This document shows, piece after piece, positions 27,622 to 38,032 of a stretch of DNA of 64,000 nucleotides. Under the pieces are notes generated by a model. The model was given only the letters and a program-made list of their open reading frames with translations. It made no database searches and was not told where the DNA came from. Every line of letters begins with the position of its first letter. The first letter of the stretch is position 1. This stretch comes from Fratercula arctica (Eukaryota > Chordata > Aves > Charadriiformes > Alcidae): assembly GCA_947846985.1 (NCBI GenBank), contig CANTUZ010000001.1, positions 113,725,757 to 113,789,756 on the forward strand, read 5' to 3'. Position numbers and translations under genes: made by a program.

Positions 27622-27719
27622 CTTTGGAGAACACCAGATTGCCTCTTGCAAATAAAACAAGTTTCTTTCATGGCAGACCTCATATAAAGACACTATCAAC
27701 AGAACAGCTTCAGCCAACC
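27622..27719 (-). CDS. Candidate 98-bp coding exon of an unidentified minus-strand gene
   Basis: The minus-strand acceptor CTCATTTTGCCTGGATTGCATACAG is adequate, and the donor AAAG|GTGAGTCAG is near consensus. Only one frame is open, for 32 codons: LAEAVLLIVSLYEVCHERN..., ending EAIWCSPK. It is entered in phase 1 and left in phase 0. That entry phase matches the phase-1 exit of the candidate exon at 42703-42850. The first half is hydrophobic and could be part of a membrane helix. No family is recognised. If it is real, it is the most 3' exon I can link to the chain. Confidence 0.25.
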
Positions 27720-27739
27720 CTGTATGCAATCCAGGCAAA

Positions 27740-28937
27740 ATGAGTTACAGTGCTGACAAGTCCACAGCATATTCCATGTGTTCACATTCTATTAGTCAAC
27801 AACTTCAGAACAGGAATGAGGACTGTTAAGCCCTAAACATTTCCATTCCCCAAACCATCACAACAAGCAACTGGAAATAATTTTTCACTTGATAAAAGAA
27901 CTGCTGTAATGAAGCAACCTATTTTTTATCACTACAATTTTGGATTCCACTGCACTTTCAAAGCACAAGAATAACTTCAGAATTCATATGAGAGAAGTCT
28001 TCTGAGCAACAGTGACCCTGATCTACCTTGTATTTGAAAAAAAGTTGCTATAGGATTAGCTCATAATTCAGCGTTCACAATACTCCGGGGTCAGAGGATC
28101 CTTGCAAGAGCTAACCATCCAGCCAGTGCTCCACAGGCAGGATCCGCCCTCACAGTGCTATTACTTGCATGGTTGCAAAACTAACAGATAGAAAATCTTA
28201 AAGCCATTGAGAAGAAATTATTCACATTTATAAAGATGAATACTTGAAAGGACTTAAACACCTCTAAGTCACTGCCTACTATAATTCTGAACTCATTACC
28301 ACTGCAATATTAAGACCTACAAAACCACTTCCAAGGATGAAAGGATCACAGCGTACTACTGAAATAGCTTTGATTCAAAGGGTTTGTTTCAAGAAGAGCA
28401 CGAGTAGCACAGCAGGTGAATTATGGTACAAAATCAGCCCAGAATGTCAAGTCAAGTGAATTTCACAGTAATGAAATGAATTAGCCACGCTGACAGATGG
28501 AAGCAAGAAAGATATGCATCAGTATGTTAATTGTGCAAGTCTGTCAATGACTTCATCAAGTTTAATCTGTTTAGTTGCCACTCTCCATAGCCTCTGTGGC
28601 AAGACCACTCCATCTGTCTGGAATTATCAGACACATCCTTTCTTTTCTTAGTGGGTGCAGCTTGATCAGACAAGCAGCAACTGGCATGGAGAACTCTAGG
28701 CTATTTAAGTGGCAGATTCCAAGAAAACAGACAAGTAATTTTCAAGACGACAAATAAAAACAGCGTTAGAGCTTTTAATGCCACGGAAGTGCAGAAAAGC
28801 CAAATTACCAGGTAACAGCCACAATGAACAGAACAGCAAAACAAATACACTATTAGAGCCCTAAATTGTACTAAGTCTGGATGGGATGGGGCTGACTTTC
28901 TTCATAGCAGCCTCTATGATGCCGTGCTTTGGATTTA
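27740..28937. other. Unique DNA, nothing recognised
   Basis: No coding block, RNA gene or repeat family was seen between the candidate exon and the solo LTR. The only listed-length open frame (28575-28757, plus) has no motif. Confidence 0.55.
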
Positions 28938-29481
28938 TGATTAAAATAGCATTAGTAACACACCAGTGTTTTGGCTATTGCTGAGCAGGACTTACACAAC
29001 ATGAAGAGTTTTTTGGGGTGGGTTTTTTTTGGTTGTTTTTTCCCCCCTCCACTCTGCCTCCCAGCTGGGGGTACACAAGAAGCTGGAAGTGAACACAACC
29101 AGAAAAGCTGACCTGAATTGACCAAAGGGCTATTCCATGTCATATGACATTGTGCTCAGCAATAAAAGCTCAGGGAAAGGAGAAGGAAAGGCGGGACATT
29201 TGTAGCTATGGCATTTGTCTTCCCAAGCAACCATTACATGTACTGAGGCCCTGCATGCCAGGAAGCACCTGGACATCTGCCTGCTGATGGAAAGCCATGA
29301 ACAAATTCTTTGTTTTGATTTGCTTGCATGCACAGCTTTGCTTCACTTATTAAACTGTTTTTATCTTGACCCACAAGTTTTTCTCGCTTTTGCTTTTCGA
29401 ATTCTCTTCCCTGTTTTGCTGTGGGGAGTGAGCGAGCTATTGGGTGGGGGCTTAGTTGCTAGCTGGGGTCAACCCTCCACA
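28938..29481 (+). mobile_element. Solo LTR of an avian endogenous retrovirus (ERVL-like family)
   Basis: The block follows a widespread avian LTR consensus in order: CATTAGTAACACACCAG with GTTTTGGCTATTGCTGAGCA, GGGGGTACACAAGAAGCTGG, GACCAAAGGGCTATTCCAT, CAGCAATAAAAGCTC (29156-29170), CTTCCCAAGCAACCATTACA, ATTAAACTG (poly(A) signal ATTAAA at 29349), and the terminal GGGGAGTGAGCGAGC ... GGGGTCAACC ... CCACA. No gag/pol/env sequence lies on either side, so it is a solo LTR left by recombination. A U3 T/G-rich insertion (29010-29045) is a private expansion. Exact 5' and 3' edges are approximate, and I could not establish a target-site duplication. The class assignment is from memory of avian repeats. 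Confidence 0.85.
29349..29354 (+). promoter_or_regulatory. LTR poly(A) signal ATTAAA
   Basis: ATTAAA lies in the R/U5 side of the solo LTR, followed by T-rich GTTTTTATCTTGACC. In this LTR family this is the expected polyadenylation hexamer. An AATAAA at 29161-29166 inside CAGCAATAAAAGC is more likely the TATA-like promoter element. Either could still influence transcripts crossing on the plus strand. Confidence 0.5.
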
Positions 29482-31200
29482 CTAATTTAATGCAAAAATA
29501 GAAGTAGCTACTTTTGAGTTTCACTATCGGTAGATGGGCATTTTCTGGCTGTGATGCCCACTAAATTCCTACTTTTTTCCTGCTAAATTCTCATTTAAAT
29601 AGGCAGAAAGCACCACAGCAGCAATGCCAATGCAAATATGTATAGTCTGTAATTATTAGGACTATAAGAGAATACATGGTCTTCACGAACAATACAAAGT
29701 ATTGCTTTAAAAGCATTTGGATTCAGAGGTATGGAGATTCACATTGTCACAACATTTGTAGGGTGTATATATTAGGAAAGAACCTGCTTTTCCATTTGAA
29801 AAGACTTTGACCAGAAACGAACAGAAGGCTCTAGTTGCAGTTTTTTCAAGATCAAAACTAAGATCAGCCTCAAACCTGAAACATTTTTAACCTAGGTATA
29901 ACACTCACTCAAATATGAACTACAATCTTTAAAGACAAAGTTAAAATAAACTGGACTGGTGGTATCCAGCCTTATGTGCAAAGCGGGCCACATCGCCTTT
30001 TAACAGAAGCACAGAAGAGCTCCCACCAGAGCCCTGCCTGGGTGCCTCCTTAGCTCCATGGCCAGCTTTTCCCATCACATCATGCCTATGCACAGAGGTA
30101 AGTGACAAGGTTTAACTGTCTGCGTGGCCTATCAGAAGAAAAGAGATTGCAAAATTCATCTTCTACTAGTGGATAGAGATGGGCTCAGTCCAGTAGGATC
30201 TTTTAGGTAATTCCATGCAACTGCCGTCATGTGATTCACCAGATATTTTCCTCAAAAGTCAGCCTGTGAAATAGCTTAACAAGCAGCCTTTTACAGTAGG
30301 AAGTTAATCAAATACACATTTGCAATAGGATAAAGGATTACAGGAAGTCTGGATATGAGTAAGACTTGGTTACAAATACCACTCCAATTAATCAAGCTGG
30401 TGAAAATCTGAACTAAAAACATTATCTTTTCTCAACCATAACAGCAGTATGGTGGGGGTCACACAGAACTGAGAAGAGCTTCCTCTTTTCCCAGTGTGCG
30501 GATCAAAGCAAGTCCCCATCTCCATGCACAGTCACCTATACGAGCAGCCCCAACACCAGTCCAGTCCCTTTCCCTCATAGGGGGCTTCCAGCCACTCCAC
30601 TGGGCCCAGAGTGCACCCCTGCTGCAGCCATACAGGATCCAGGGGGAGATATTTACTTCCCTGGCTGCAATCTTGTCCACTCCACCATCTGAGGAGGGTC
30701 ATCCCTGCTTATGCTCACCACAGAAAGTGTGCTCTCACCCACAGCCTTCTGCCTGACACCTGAATCCATCCACTTAAAAGAATGAAGACTAAAACCGATC
30801 AAGGCCACCATCTGCAGCCCACCATTTGTCTGGCCAAAATAAAAGCAGAGACCAATTGCCTGCAAAAGTAGTCCTGCCTCTTGGAGAGCAGGGACCAGCA
30901 CCTGCGGTAGCCAGGGCATTCCCCACTGGCAGGAGCATCCGTCTTACTGGCCTTTCAGCAGGTGGCTTCAATGTCTGGAGAGACCACACAACCTGGCACA
31001 CAGCCAGATCTCTCTGCCAAAATTGTTGGCAAGAGTAAATAAGAGTAAAGTTTAGTCATCCAGAACAGTCCTCAGACTATAAACAGAAAGGAGCATGTTT
31101 TCACAAGTGTTCCTAAGTACTGCTGTGATGCTCACTCTTCTCCTAACCCATATGACCAAAAAAAAAAACACCAAACCAAAAAACTCCCCCCCCCCTCCAA
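29482..31200. other. Unique DNA with a GC-richer block at about 30.0-31.05 kb
   Basis: The block 30000-31050 is clearly GC-richer than its surroundings and has overlapping open frames on both strands (30459-31038), none with recognisable motifs. Both-strand openness is typical of GC-rich non-coding DNA. It contains a plus-strand exon candidate (30007-30097). It could also be an old, unrecognised repeat. Confidence 0.45.
30007..30097 (+). CDS. Candidate plus-strand 91-bp exon (coding or lncRNA)
   Basis: A good acceptor (CATCGCCTTTTAACAG) and a near-ideal donor (CACAGAG|GTAAGTGAC) bound a 91-bp block. Two of its three frames are open, so coding status cannot be decided. It lies on the strand opposite the minus-strand exon chain. 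A long non-coding or antisense transcript is as likely as a protein-coding exon. Confidence 0.2.
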
Positions 31201-31208
31201 GTTTTGTT

Positions 31209-31283
31209 ATGTTTCCCCAGATCTTTTCTGTATTTCCACAGTTCCAAACACTGTATCACAAACTACCTACATGTTGCTACTTG
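31209..31283 (+). repeat. Left copy of a diverged direct repeat (about 75 bp)
   Basis: The segment beginning GTTATGTTTCC, containing TTTCCACAGTTCCAAACAC and ending in CCTACATGTTGCT, recurs at 33165-33240 with roughly 80% identity by eye. The pair brackets the plus-strand CR1 at 32397-33145. The family is not recognised. It may be an ancient tandem duplication or two fragments of an unnamed repeat. Confidence 0.8.
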
Positions 31284-32396
31284 GTGAAACAGCTAGTGGG
31301 TCCCAAACTCCCATCTCACACATCTGGTGCGCAGTCACCCCTTCCTACCTGGGCAGCAGCACATGTGGGAAGAGCAAAGTAGAGACTTCACCCAACCAGC
31401 ACAGCCCAGGGAAGGGAACAAGCTGCTGCTTTTCTCCCCAGTGATGCTGGGAGAAAAGGTGAAGGTGGTAGGAAAGGGCAAAGCTGTTTCCTGCTCCAAG
31501 AGGAGCACAGGATTAATTTTTGCTCCCTTCTCCCTCACCCAGCCAGCAGCAGCAGCCATCCACATCATGTAAGAGCAAAGCCATGTGGTTGGACATCATT
31601 CTGTACTTGGGTTTTCCTAGCTAGAGGGAAAACCATGTTCCAGTGCTAGCCAGCAACTAAAGTTACCTTTTTTTTTTTAAATTTCCTTGTTACCCCATTA
31701 CTAGCATACCATGTTCTGCTGCAGACTTGTCGGCATGTTTAAGAACTCAATAGATGTATATAAGTAGTGTTATATGGAGTTGGAAGAGATTGTACATTTA
31801 CAAAGCCATTTCTTAATAAAGTTCAGACTCTTCATAGAGCACTTCCCTGTATTAATCCCTTCAGTTTCAAATTCCCTGGAAATAACTTGATTCCCATAAA
31901 TGCAAAATGAACGCAACTGCATAATCAGTTTAGAATTTGAAAAATCCTTAGGAGTACCTAGTGTGGGCATTATTTTGCTGAATTTAAGATGTCTGAATAG
32001 GAAAGGTTTTTCCTCGGCACTAGTAAAACCAAAGGCACATGAATTGCGACCCACACCAAGTTGGCAGTTCCAAAACAGGGGTAGTATAAAACCAGCATTA
32101 CTCTCTGCCTCTCCATGTTACTGTCACAGCCATTGGGAAAAACCCTAATTTCATTCACAGACATTTTAGAAGAAAATAGGTAGGATGTTCATCTAGTCTG
32201 GCTTCATCAACAGCACAACATTTGCCCCTCAAATAGGCAAGAGTACTTGTGATCTTACCAGAAATGACAGCACTATTTCATCAGACGTTCATCATATTTT
32301 GCCAGAAATTAATCAAGGCAACCATTATTGAGGTCAACATCTGATTCATGCTCCGTAATTAATGAATCACTTTCACTATACATATGATCAGACTCA
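31284..32396. other. Unique DNA between the direct repeat and CR1
   Basis: There are overlapping short open frames on both strands (31327-31572, 31770-32164) without motifs, and a 10-nt T run near 31670. No recognisable element or gene. Confidence 0.5.
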
Positions 32397-33145
32397 GCAG
32401 TTTTCTCTCTTCATGTTTTATGACACATTGTATGACTTGGAGGAGAATGGATTGAGAGCAGCCCTGAGGAGAAGGACTTGAGGGTGCCAATTGATGGGAA
32501 GCTCAACATGACCCAGCAACATGCACTTGCAGCCCAGAAAGCCAACCATATCCTGGGCTGCGTTAAAAGCAGCATGGCCAGCAGGCCAAGGGAGGTGATT
32601 CTGCCCCTCTGCTCAGCTCTCATGAGACCCCACCTGGAGTACTGCATCTAGCTCTGGGGCTCCCAACATAAGAAGGACATGGACCTTCTTATGGAAGGAG
32701 CATTGGAGCAAGCACAGAGGAGGCCATGAAGATGATGATGAGAGGGCTGGAGCACGTCTCCTGTGAAGACAGGCTGAGAGAGCTGGGGTTATTCAGCCTG
32801 CAGAAGAGAAGGCTCCAGAGAGACCCTATAGCAGCCTTCCAGTACCTAAAGGGGGCCTAAAGGAGAGATGGGGAGGGACTCTTTATCAAGGAGTGTAGCA
32901 GTAGGATGAGGGGTAACAGCTTTAACCTGAAAGAGGGGAGATTTAGATATTAGGAAGAAATTGTTTACTGTGAGGGTGGTGAGACACTGGAACAGGTTGC
33001 CCAGAGAGGTGGTGGAGGCCCCATCCCTGGCAGTGTTCAAGGCCAGGCTGGATGGGACTTTGAGCAGCATGGTGTAGTGGGAGATGGCCCTGCCTATGGT
33101 AGGATGTTGGAACTAGATGGTCTTTAAGATGGGTCTTCCAACCCA
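32397..33145 (+). mobile_element. CR1 retrotransposon, plus strand, with deletion junction shared with the 20 kb copy
   Basis: It begins GCAGTTTTCTCTCTTCATG (the last codons of ORF1 in the 20 kb copy), runs through TATGACTTGGAGGAGAATGG into the RT C-terminal module (AACATGACCCAGCAACATGC; CATGAGACCCCACCTGGAG), then the 3' UTR signatures CTGGAACAGGTTGCCCAGAG and TTGGAACTAGATGGTC. Frames are broken; for example, a small insertion follows GACATGGACC near 32685-32700, and there are stops in the RT reading. It lies in inverted orientation to the 19.9-21.5 kb copy and in the same orientation as the 37.1 kb copy. Confidence 0.95.
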
Positions 33146-33164
33146 GTGTTCCAACCCAACCCAG

Positions 33165-33240
33165 TGTTATGTTTCCTCAGACCTTTTTTGTGTTTCCACA
33201 GTTCCAAACACCATTTCACAACCATACCTACACGCTGCTA
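33165..33240 (+). repeat. Right copy of a diverged direct repeat (about 75 bp)
   Basis: It starts about 20 bp past the CR1 3' end. GTTATGTTTCCTCAG, TTTCCACAGTTCCAAACACC and CCTACACGCTGCT align with 31209-31283. A CR1 insertion does not duplicate 75 bp of target, so this repeat needs another origin. Confidence 0.8.
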
Positions 33241-36200
33241 GGTATGTTTCTATGATTCAAGAACATATCCATTTCCACAAATCTGGTATGCCACATTTTA
33301 TAATGCCTGCACTGAACTAACAAACAAGAGTCAATAGTAAAATATAAGTGAGAGAAGTGCTTATTACCAAGGAAATCAGCACTTTTATGTTCCCTCTTTT
33401 GCTGTTCCTGCGATTTTATTAGTACGGTTCTGGCACTCTTTCTTCTTTCTGCATAACACCACAGTATATTGGTGCTATTAACACCACCTGCAGTTGTATA
33501 TATACTTATAATATACATATTTACACACAGACAAGAGAACATGTCAAGAGGAAATGCTACTCAGACATTTCGGAGTGGTATGATAAACTTGAACAACCAT
33601 TTTAATTATTCTCTCGCTATTGACAGTGGGACTCAACACAACATCAGCCTCTATATTTCTAGCAGAATTCTGGCAGAACTGATCAAGAGCCTTGGCAAGG
33701 GACCTTGAGTTTCACATATACAAAGAGAATCATGGTTTTCAACACAAAGAATTTAAGGAACAGAAATTTCCTATTTCTTAGCTCCCCAGAGAGAAATCTC
33801 AATGTAACACCTAGAAACCACAGTTGAAACTACATTAAGCAATTAACTTTAAAACCTGTGCTCAACTTGATGCCTAAAATGAAAGAAAGAGAAAGAGCTG
33901 CTGTACTGATGAGTGATTAATAACTAATGTTATTAGAGTGGCTAAGCAGCAGGTCAGGATTTTTTTGTATGAAACATTTGCTACTTTGCTGGCATCAAAC
34001 ATTTTCACATCAACATCCAGAATTTTTTTCCTTTCAGGTTCATAAACAGTTTTTGTTACTGCAAAGCGCTATCTCTTGGCTAAATCCATTAGGAATAAAC
34101 CCCTTTGCCTTCATTAATCCTCTTCACATACCCATTTCACTTGGGCATTGTTAAAAACTCTCCTTCCTCTGATGTTATCCTACCATTCCTAGGAGGAAGA
34201 AAAAAAAAAAAAATCCCCTATTCAGCCACACATTCATCACATACCACCTACAGAAACAGATTTCTCACTAGGTTCAAAGTATTTTCCTTAGTACCCAGTA
34301 AACGGACAAGAAAATACAACAGGATATAAAAGATACATTTCTGTGATAACCTGTAATATCCCTCCTTCCTCCCACAGCTACCCATTTTACTTGATCCACT
34401 GAATTCAATTGCTAAAGGAGAGGTGTGAAAGAACTTACTAAATTTTTCAAATTACTTTTGGCTATAGCAAACACATTCCCATCACATGCAGTAAAAAAAA
34501 AAAAACACAAAAAAACACAAAAAAACAAACAAACAAACAAACAAAAAAACAAAACAAAAAACCAAAAAAACCCAAAACCACAGACCATACCCATTTCTGG
34601 TACAAGCAGGCATGACACACTACAAGGATGTCTCAAGTGAGGCAGGAAATGAAGAGATGAATATTGCTCCATTTTTGCTTAGTTCATCACAACGTTTTAT
34701 TCCCCCATTTCACATTTTTACTATGAACACCACAGATATCGACTGATTTTCTGTCTGTGCTTTTACAAAGATGCAAAAATTAATCTCATGACATTCCTTG
34801 ATATATGATATCTCATTTTTTTTGAGGAAAAATGCTAATTAATTCACAACAGCTAGCCTAAACGCATCGTGAAGGATCAGAACAAGTGCTGATGCCTCCA
34901 TTTGCGAGAGTCACCTTAGGTTCCCTTTCCAGTCAGTAGAGAAAAATGGGCATTCATAGGGCATGAATCATCTCATGCTAGCATCTACTACATCTAAAAC
35001 AGGTCAGACAAATCATGACCTAAAAGCACCTGTGCCTCTTCCCTGACTATTAAGTGTCTCCACTGGCTAGAGCTCAAATAAAGACATCAATGATGTGGAA
35101 ATATAATGGTCGATGATATGAATCCTGCCCTTTGTAACTGGAGCACAGGACAAGGTATGGCTGTTACCCCAGTGTTCTTTACACAAAGCTCTTCCTGCAC
35201 TGTTCATCTTTTAGTGCAGATGATTAACACCACGTGAATAATGGATATGTCTGTTTGGCAGCCAGGCTGAGAAGCTGAAAAAGAAAAATTTATTTAGCTT
35301 TCTACAACAAATGTTAGACATTTACTTGGAAAAGACTTCATGTACTGGCAAAGTGGGCAAATCCCATATTAGATCCTAGATGTGTGCATAAATGGGTGGA
35401 ATAAAAGAAAGGGGGGAAAGGAGTAAAGAGAGCATATTCCAAGCATTACAGGGGCTGAGGGGGTGGAGGAGGAAGAGAAGTTTGAGTGCACTACTTCATC
35501 TGATTGCTGAAGTGGTTTACATATTTCGTAAACGTTTTGAGGGACATTCTGGGGGAGGGGAAAGAAGGTTCACTGATTTCCATTCTTTTTATACTAATGA
35601 CTTGGGCTGTAAAGAAATGAACTTTCCACTTGTAATTATGAAATTCAGTAGTACCTATAGACGCTCTGAGGAACATTGCCTGTTGAAATTGAGCATTTTA
35701 ACCCCATGCTTTCTTCCCTGTATGGCGTATATATGAGCAGGTATCACAGATGAGCCACCTCAATCTGGAGCTACAGGAAGGTAACTATTTCTCTGTAAGT
35801 GTTGAACTTCACTGCCAGACTGAGTCAAAAATAGTGCACAGCAGTCAGGACTTCACCTGAGTGCTCAGTATTACAGCTCTCTTGCTTAAAGATAACCTAC
35901 TTATACTCTTCCACAGTAGCCAAATACAACTTCAAAAAAAAAACAACCACACAACAAAAAAACCCCCAAACACCCAAGTACAGGAAAACCACAGAGCCCT
36001 TGCAAAATTGTTTCTGAAGTATGAATGTCAGCACGGGGCGCTGCAGTCTCATTTGCCAAGTCCCCAAGATCCTAAGCATCTATGGTACCCTTTTTGTATA
36101 AGACCATAATTTTTAAGAATCTGAAGGAACGTCTTTTGCCTGCTAATCTTGTACGTACCTCACTGCAAGTATAACAGTACTTCTCACTGCTCTGCACAGT

Positions 36201-37065
36201 AATTCACACTGAAATCAAAGCTACGCAAGTTCCCTCCCCTCCATCAACTACTTCTGACTAGTTTCAGCAAAAAAAGAGTGTTTCCTCAGCTCTAGCTTAA
36301 ATCAAGAAATCACAGAATCTGTAATTTCAGCCATTAGGCAGTTGAAAGCTAATCAGTCCTGTTTGATATTCAGCTGTAAGCTTTTGCAGTGCTGGAATAC
36401 TGGGCCAGCTTAAGTGATCAAATATCTGGCTTTAAAATATTCCAGAATGGACTAATGGGATGATCACAGCAATTGCTTTGTTAATAGCTCACAGGCAGGA
36501 GTATAAGCTTCTGTGGAAGTTGCTGGTAATCACATAGTGAGGCACATTGTGTTCTTACACCAGAAATCATCCATGAAGTTGCACAGCTTCTGAGCTTCTA
36601 AAACTGCAACCTGGTTCTGGGAATGGGAAAGGACAGGGTATCAGTGGTTTTGGCAGTAACAGCAGCCTCAAAAATATATATTTGATTTAGCAATCACAAA
36701 AACAGAAACACCAGAAAATGGTTAGTAATTTGAAAGCTCTGTCTAAAAAAGTTGAGCAAATACAGCACAGAAGCAACAAAAGTGCTTGGGATGGTCTCTC
36801 ACTGCAAAAAGAAGCAGAAGGGCACGTATCCATCTGCCTGCCTACTTCCAGGTCAGCAACTCAAATGAAGATCAGATGATGATGGAGGTGGAGCATTTGA
36901 GCAGAACATTTTGCCTTTGATTCAATGCTGTCTGCCTTCCAGCTTCTGAGAAAGCTTTTGAAGGAGCTTTTCAAAGCTTTCTTTGGATCATACCACATTG
37001 CTTCTGGTTAGTGCAGAAGTTCTGCAAGCCATTCAAGAACAGAAAGCAATTACAAATATTCAGAA
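33241..37065. other. Unique AT-rich DNA, no gene recognised
   Basis: Contains the A/CAAA-rich tract listed separately and a purine-rich block (35390-35560) with a 114-residue motif-free open frame. Nothing else was identified. Confidence 0.55.
34493..34579. repeat. A-rich (CAAA)n/(CA5-7)n simple repeat
   Basis: AAAAACACAAAAAAACAC followed by five CAAA units and further A-rich variants. It produces a poly-Phe/Leu/Val minus-strand frame (34412-34672) and a poly-Lys/Gln/Asn plus-strand frame, neither meaningful. It may be the eroded tail of an old retrocopy. Confidence 0.9.
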
Positions 37066-37590
37066 ATCCACCTGGAGTTCTGTGTCCACCTCTGGGGCAC
37101 CCAACATAAGAAGGACATGAACCTGCTACAGCAAGCCCAGAGGAGGGCCATGAAGATGGTTAGAGGGCTGGAGCACCTCTCCTGTGAGGACAGGCTGAGA
37201 CAGTTGGGGTTGTTCAGCCTGGAGAAGAGAAGGCTCCAGGGAGACTTTATAGCAGCCTTCCAGTACCTAAAGGGGCCTACAGGAGAGATGGGGAGGGACT
37301 CTATAAGGGAGTGGAGCAATAGGACAAGGGGTAACAGTTTTAAACTGAAAGAGGGGAGATTTAGATGTTAGGAAGAAATTCCTTACTCTGAGAGTGGTGA
37401 GGCACTGGAACAGGTTGCCCAGGGAAACTGTGGATGCCCCATCCCTGGAAGTGTTCAAGGCCAGGCTGGATGGGGCTTTGAGCAGCCTGGTCTAGTGGGA
37501 GGTGTCCCTGCCCATAGCAGGGGGCTTGGAACTAGATGATCTTCCAACTTCTAGTCCCTTCCAACTCTAACCATCCTATGATTATAGAAA
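37066..37590 (+). mobile_element. CR1 retrotransposon, plus strand, 5'-truncated
   Basis: It begins abruptly inside the RT C-terminus (CCACCTGGAGTTCTGTGTCC, then CACCCAACATAAGAAGGAC), continues with the frame LRQLGLFSLEKRRLQGDFIA, and ends with the 3' UTR (GGAACAGGTTGCCCAGGG, GGCTTGGAACTAGATGATC) and an ATCCTATGATTATAG tail, a decayed CR1 ATTCTATG microsatellite. 5' truncation is normal for target-primed reverse transcription. A near-duplicate CTTCCAACTTCTAGTCCCTTCCAAC at the 3' end shows a small local slippage. Not functional. Confidence 0.95.
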
Positions 37591-38012
37591 TTCTGCCTGG
37601 AACAGATTTTTTTTTTTGTGTCTGTGAAAGGCTATGTGAATAGGAAGTCTCAAATGCTGAGATATTAGTAAAGTTGATTTTACCCCATAAATTTCCTACT
37701 GTAAAAAAGCTACAGAAACTGTGAGATGTTTCAGTGTCTTTACCCATGCATTAGACCAACTATGTAAATTTATAAAAAAAGGGGGAGGGTGGGACTGATA
37801 CCTAACACTTTCCACACAGCAGAATGAAAGTGATGGGAGAAATGCCTGCAGAATACCTATTTAAAGAGTTTTTAAAAGCTTCTATTTCATCAAGTTAAGC
37901 ACAGCAGTCACAGAGGTATTATCCCTCTTCATTTCCCTACAATATCATCTTGTTACACATTCTGATGAGCAGTCATGTTTTAAAACTTCACTCAGCACAT
38001 GCCAAAGGAGAT

Positions 38013-38032
38013 GGGGGGGGGGGGGGGAGGGG
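38013..38032. repeat. (G)15 A (G)4 tract
   Basis: A run of 15 G, one A, then four G. It is simple sequence with G-quadruplex potential on the plus strand. Together with 18579 and 53233 it is one of three long G/C homopolymers in the window. Confidence 0.95.

Noticed and set aside
30459..31038. Several overlapping frames on both strands in a GC-richer block, looked like a compact gene.
   Set aside because: No shared frame, motifs or consistent splice sites. Probably GC-rich non-coding DNA or an unrecognised old repeat.
34412..34672. Minus-strand frame with a long F/L/V/C hydrophobic run resembling a transmembrane helix.
   Set aside because: It is the translation of the (CAAA)n/A-rich simple repeat.
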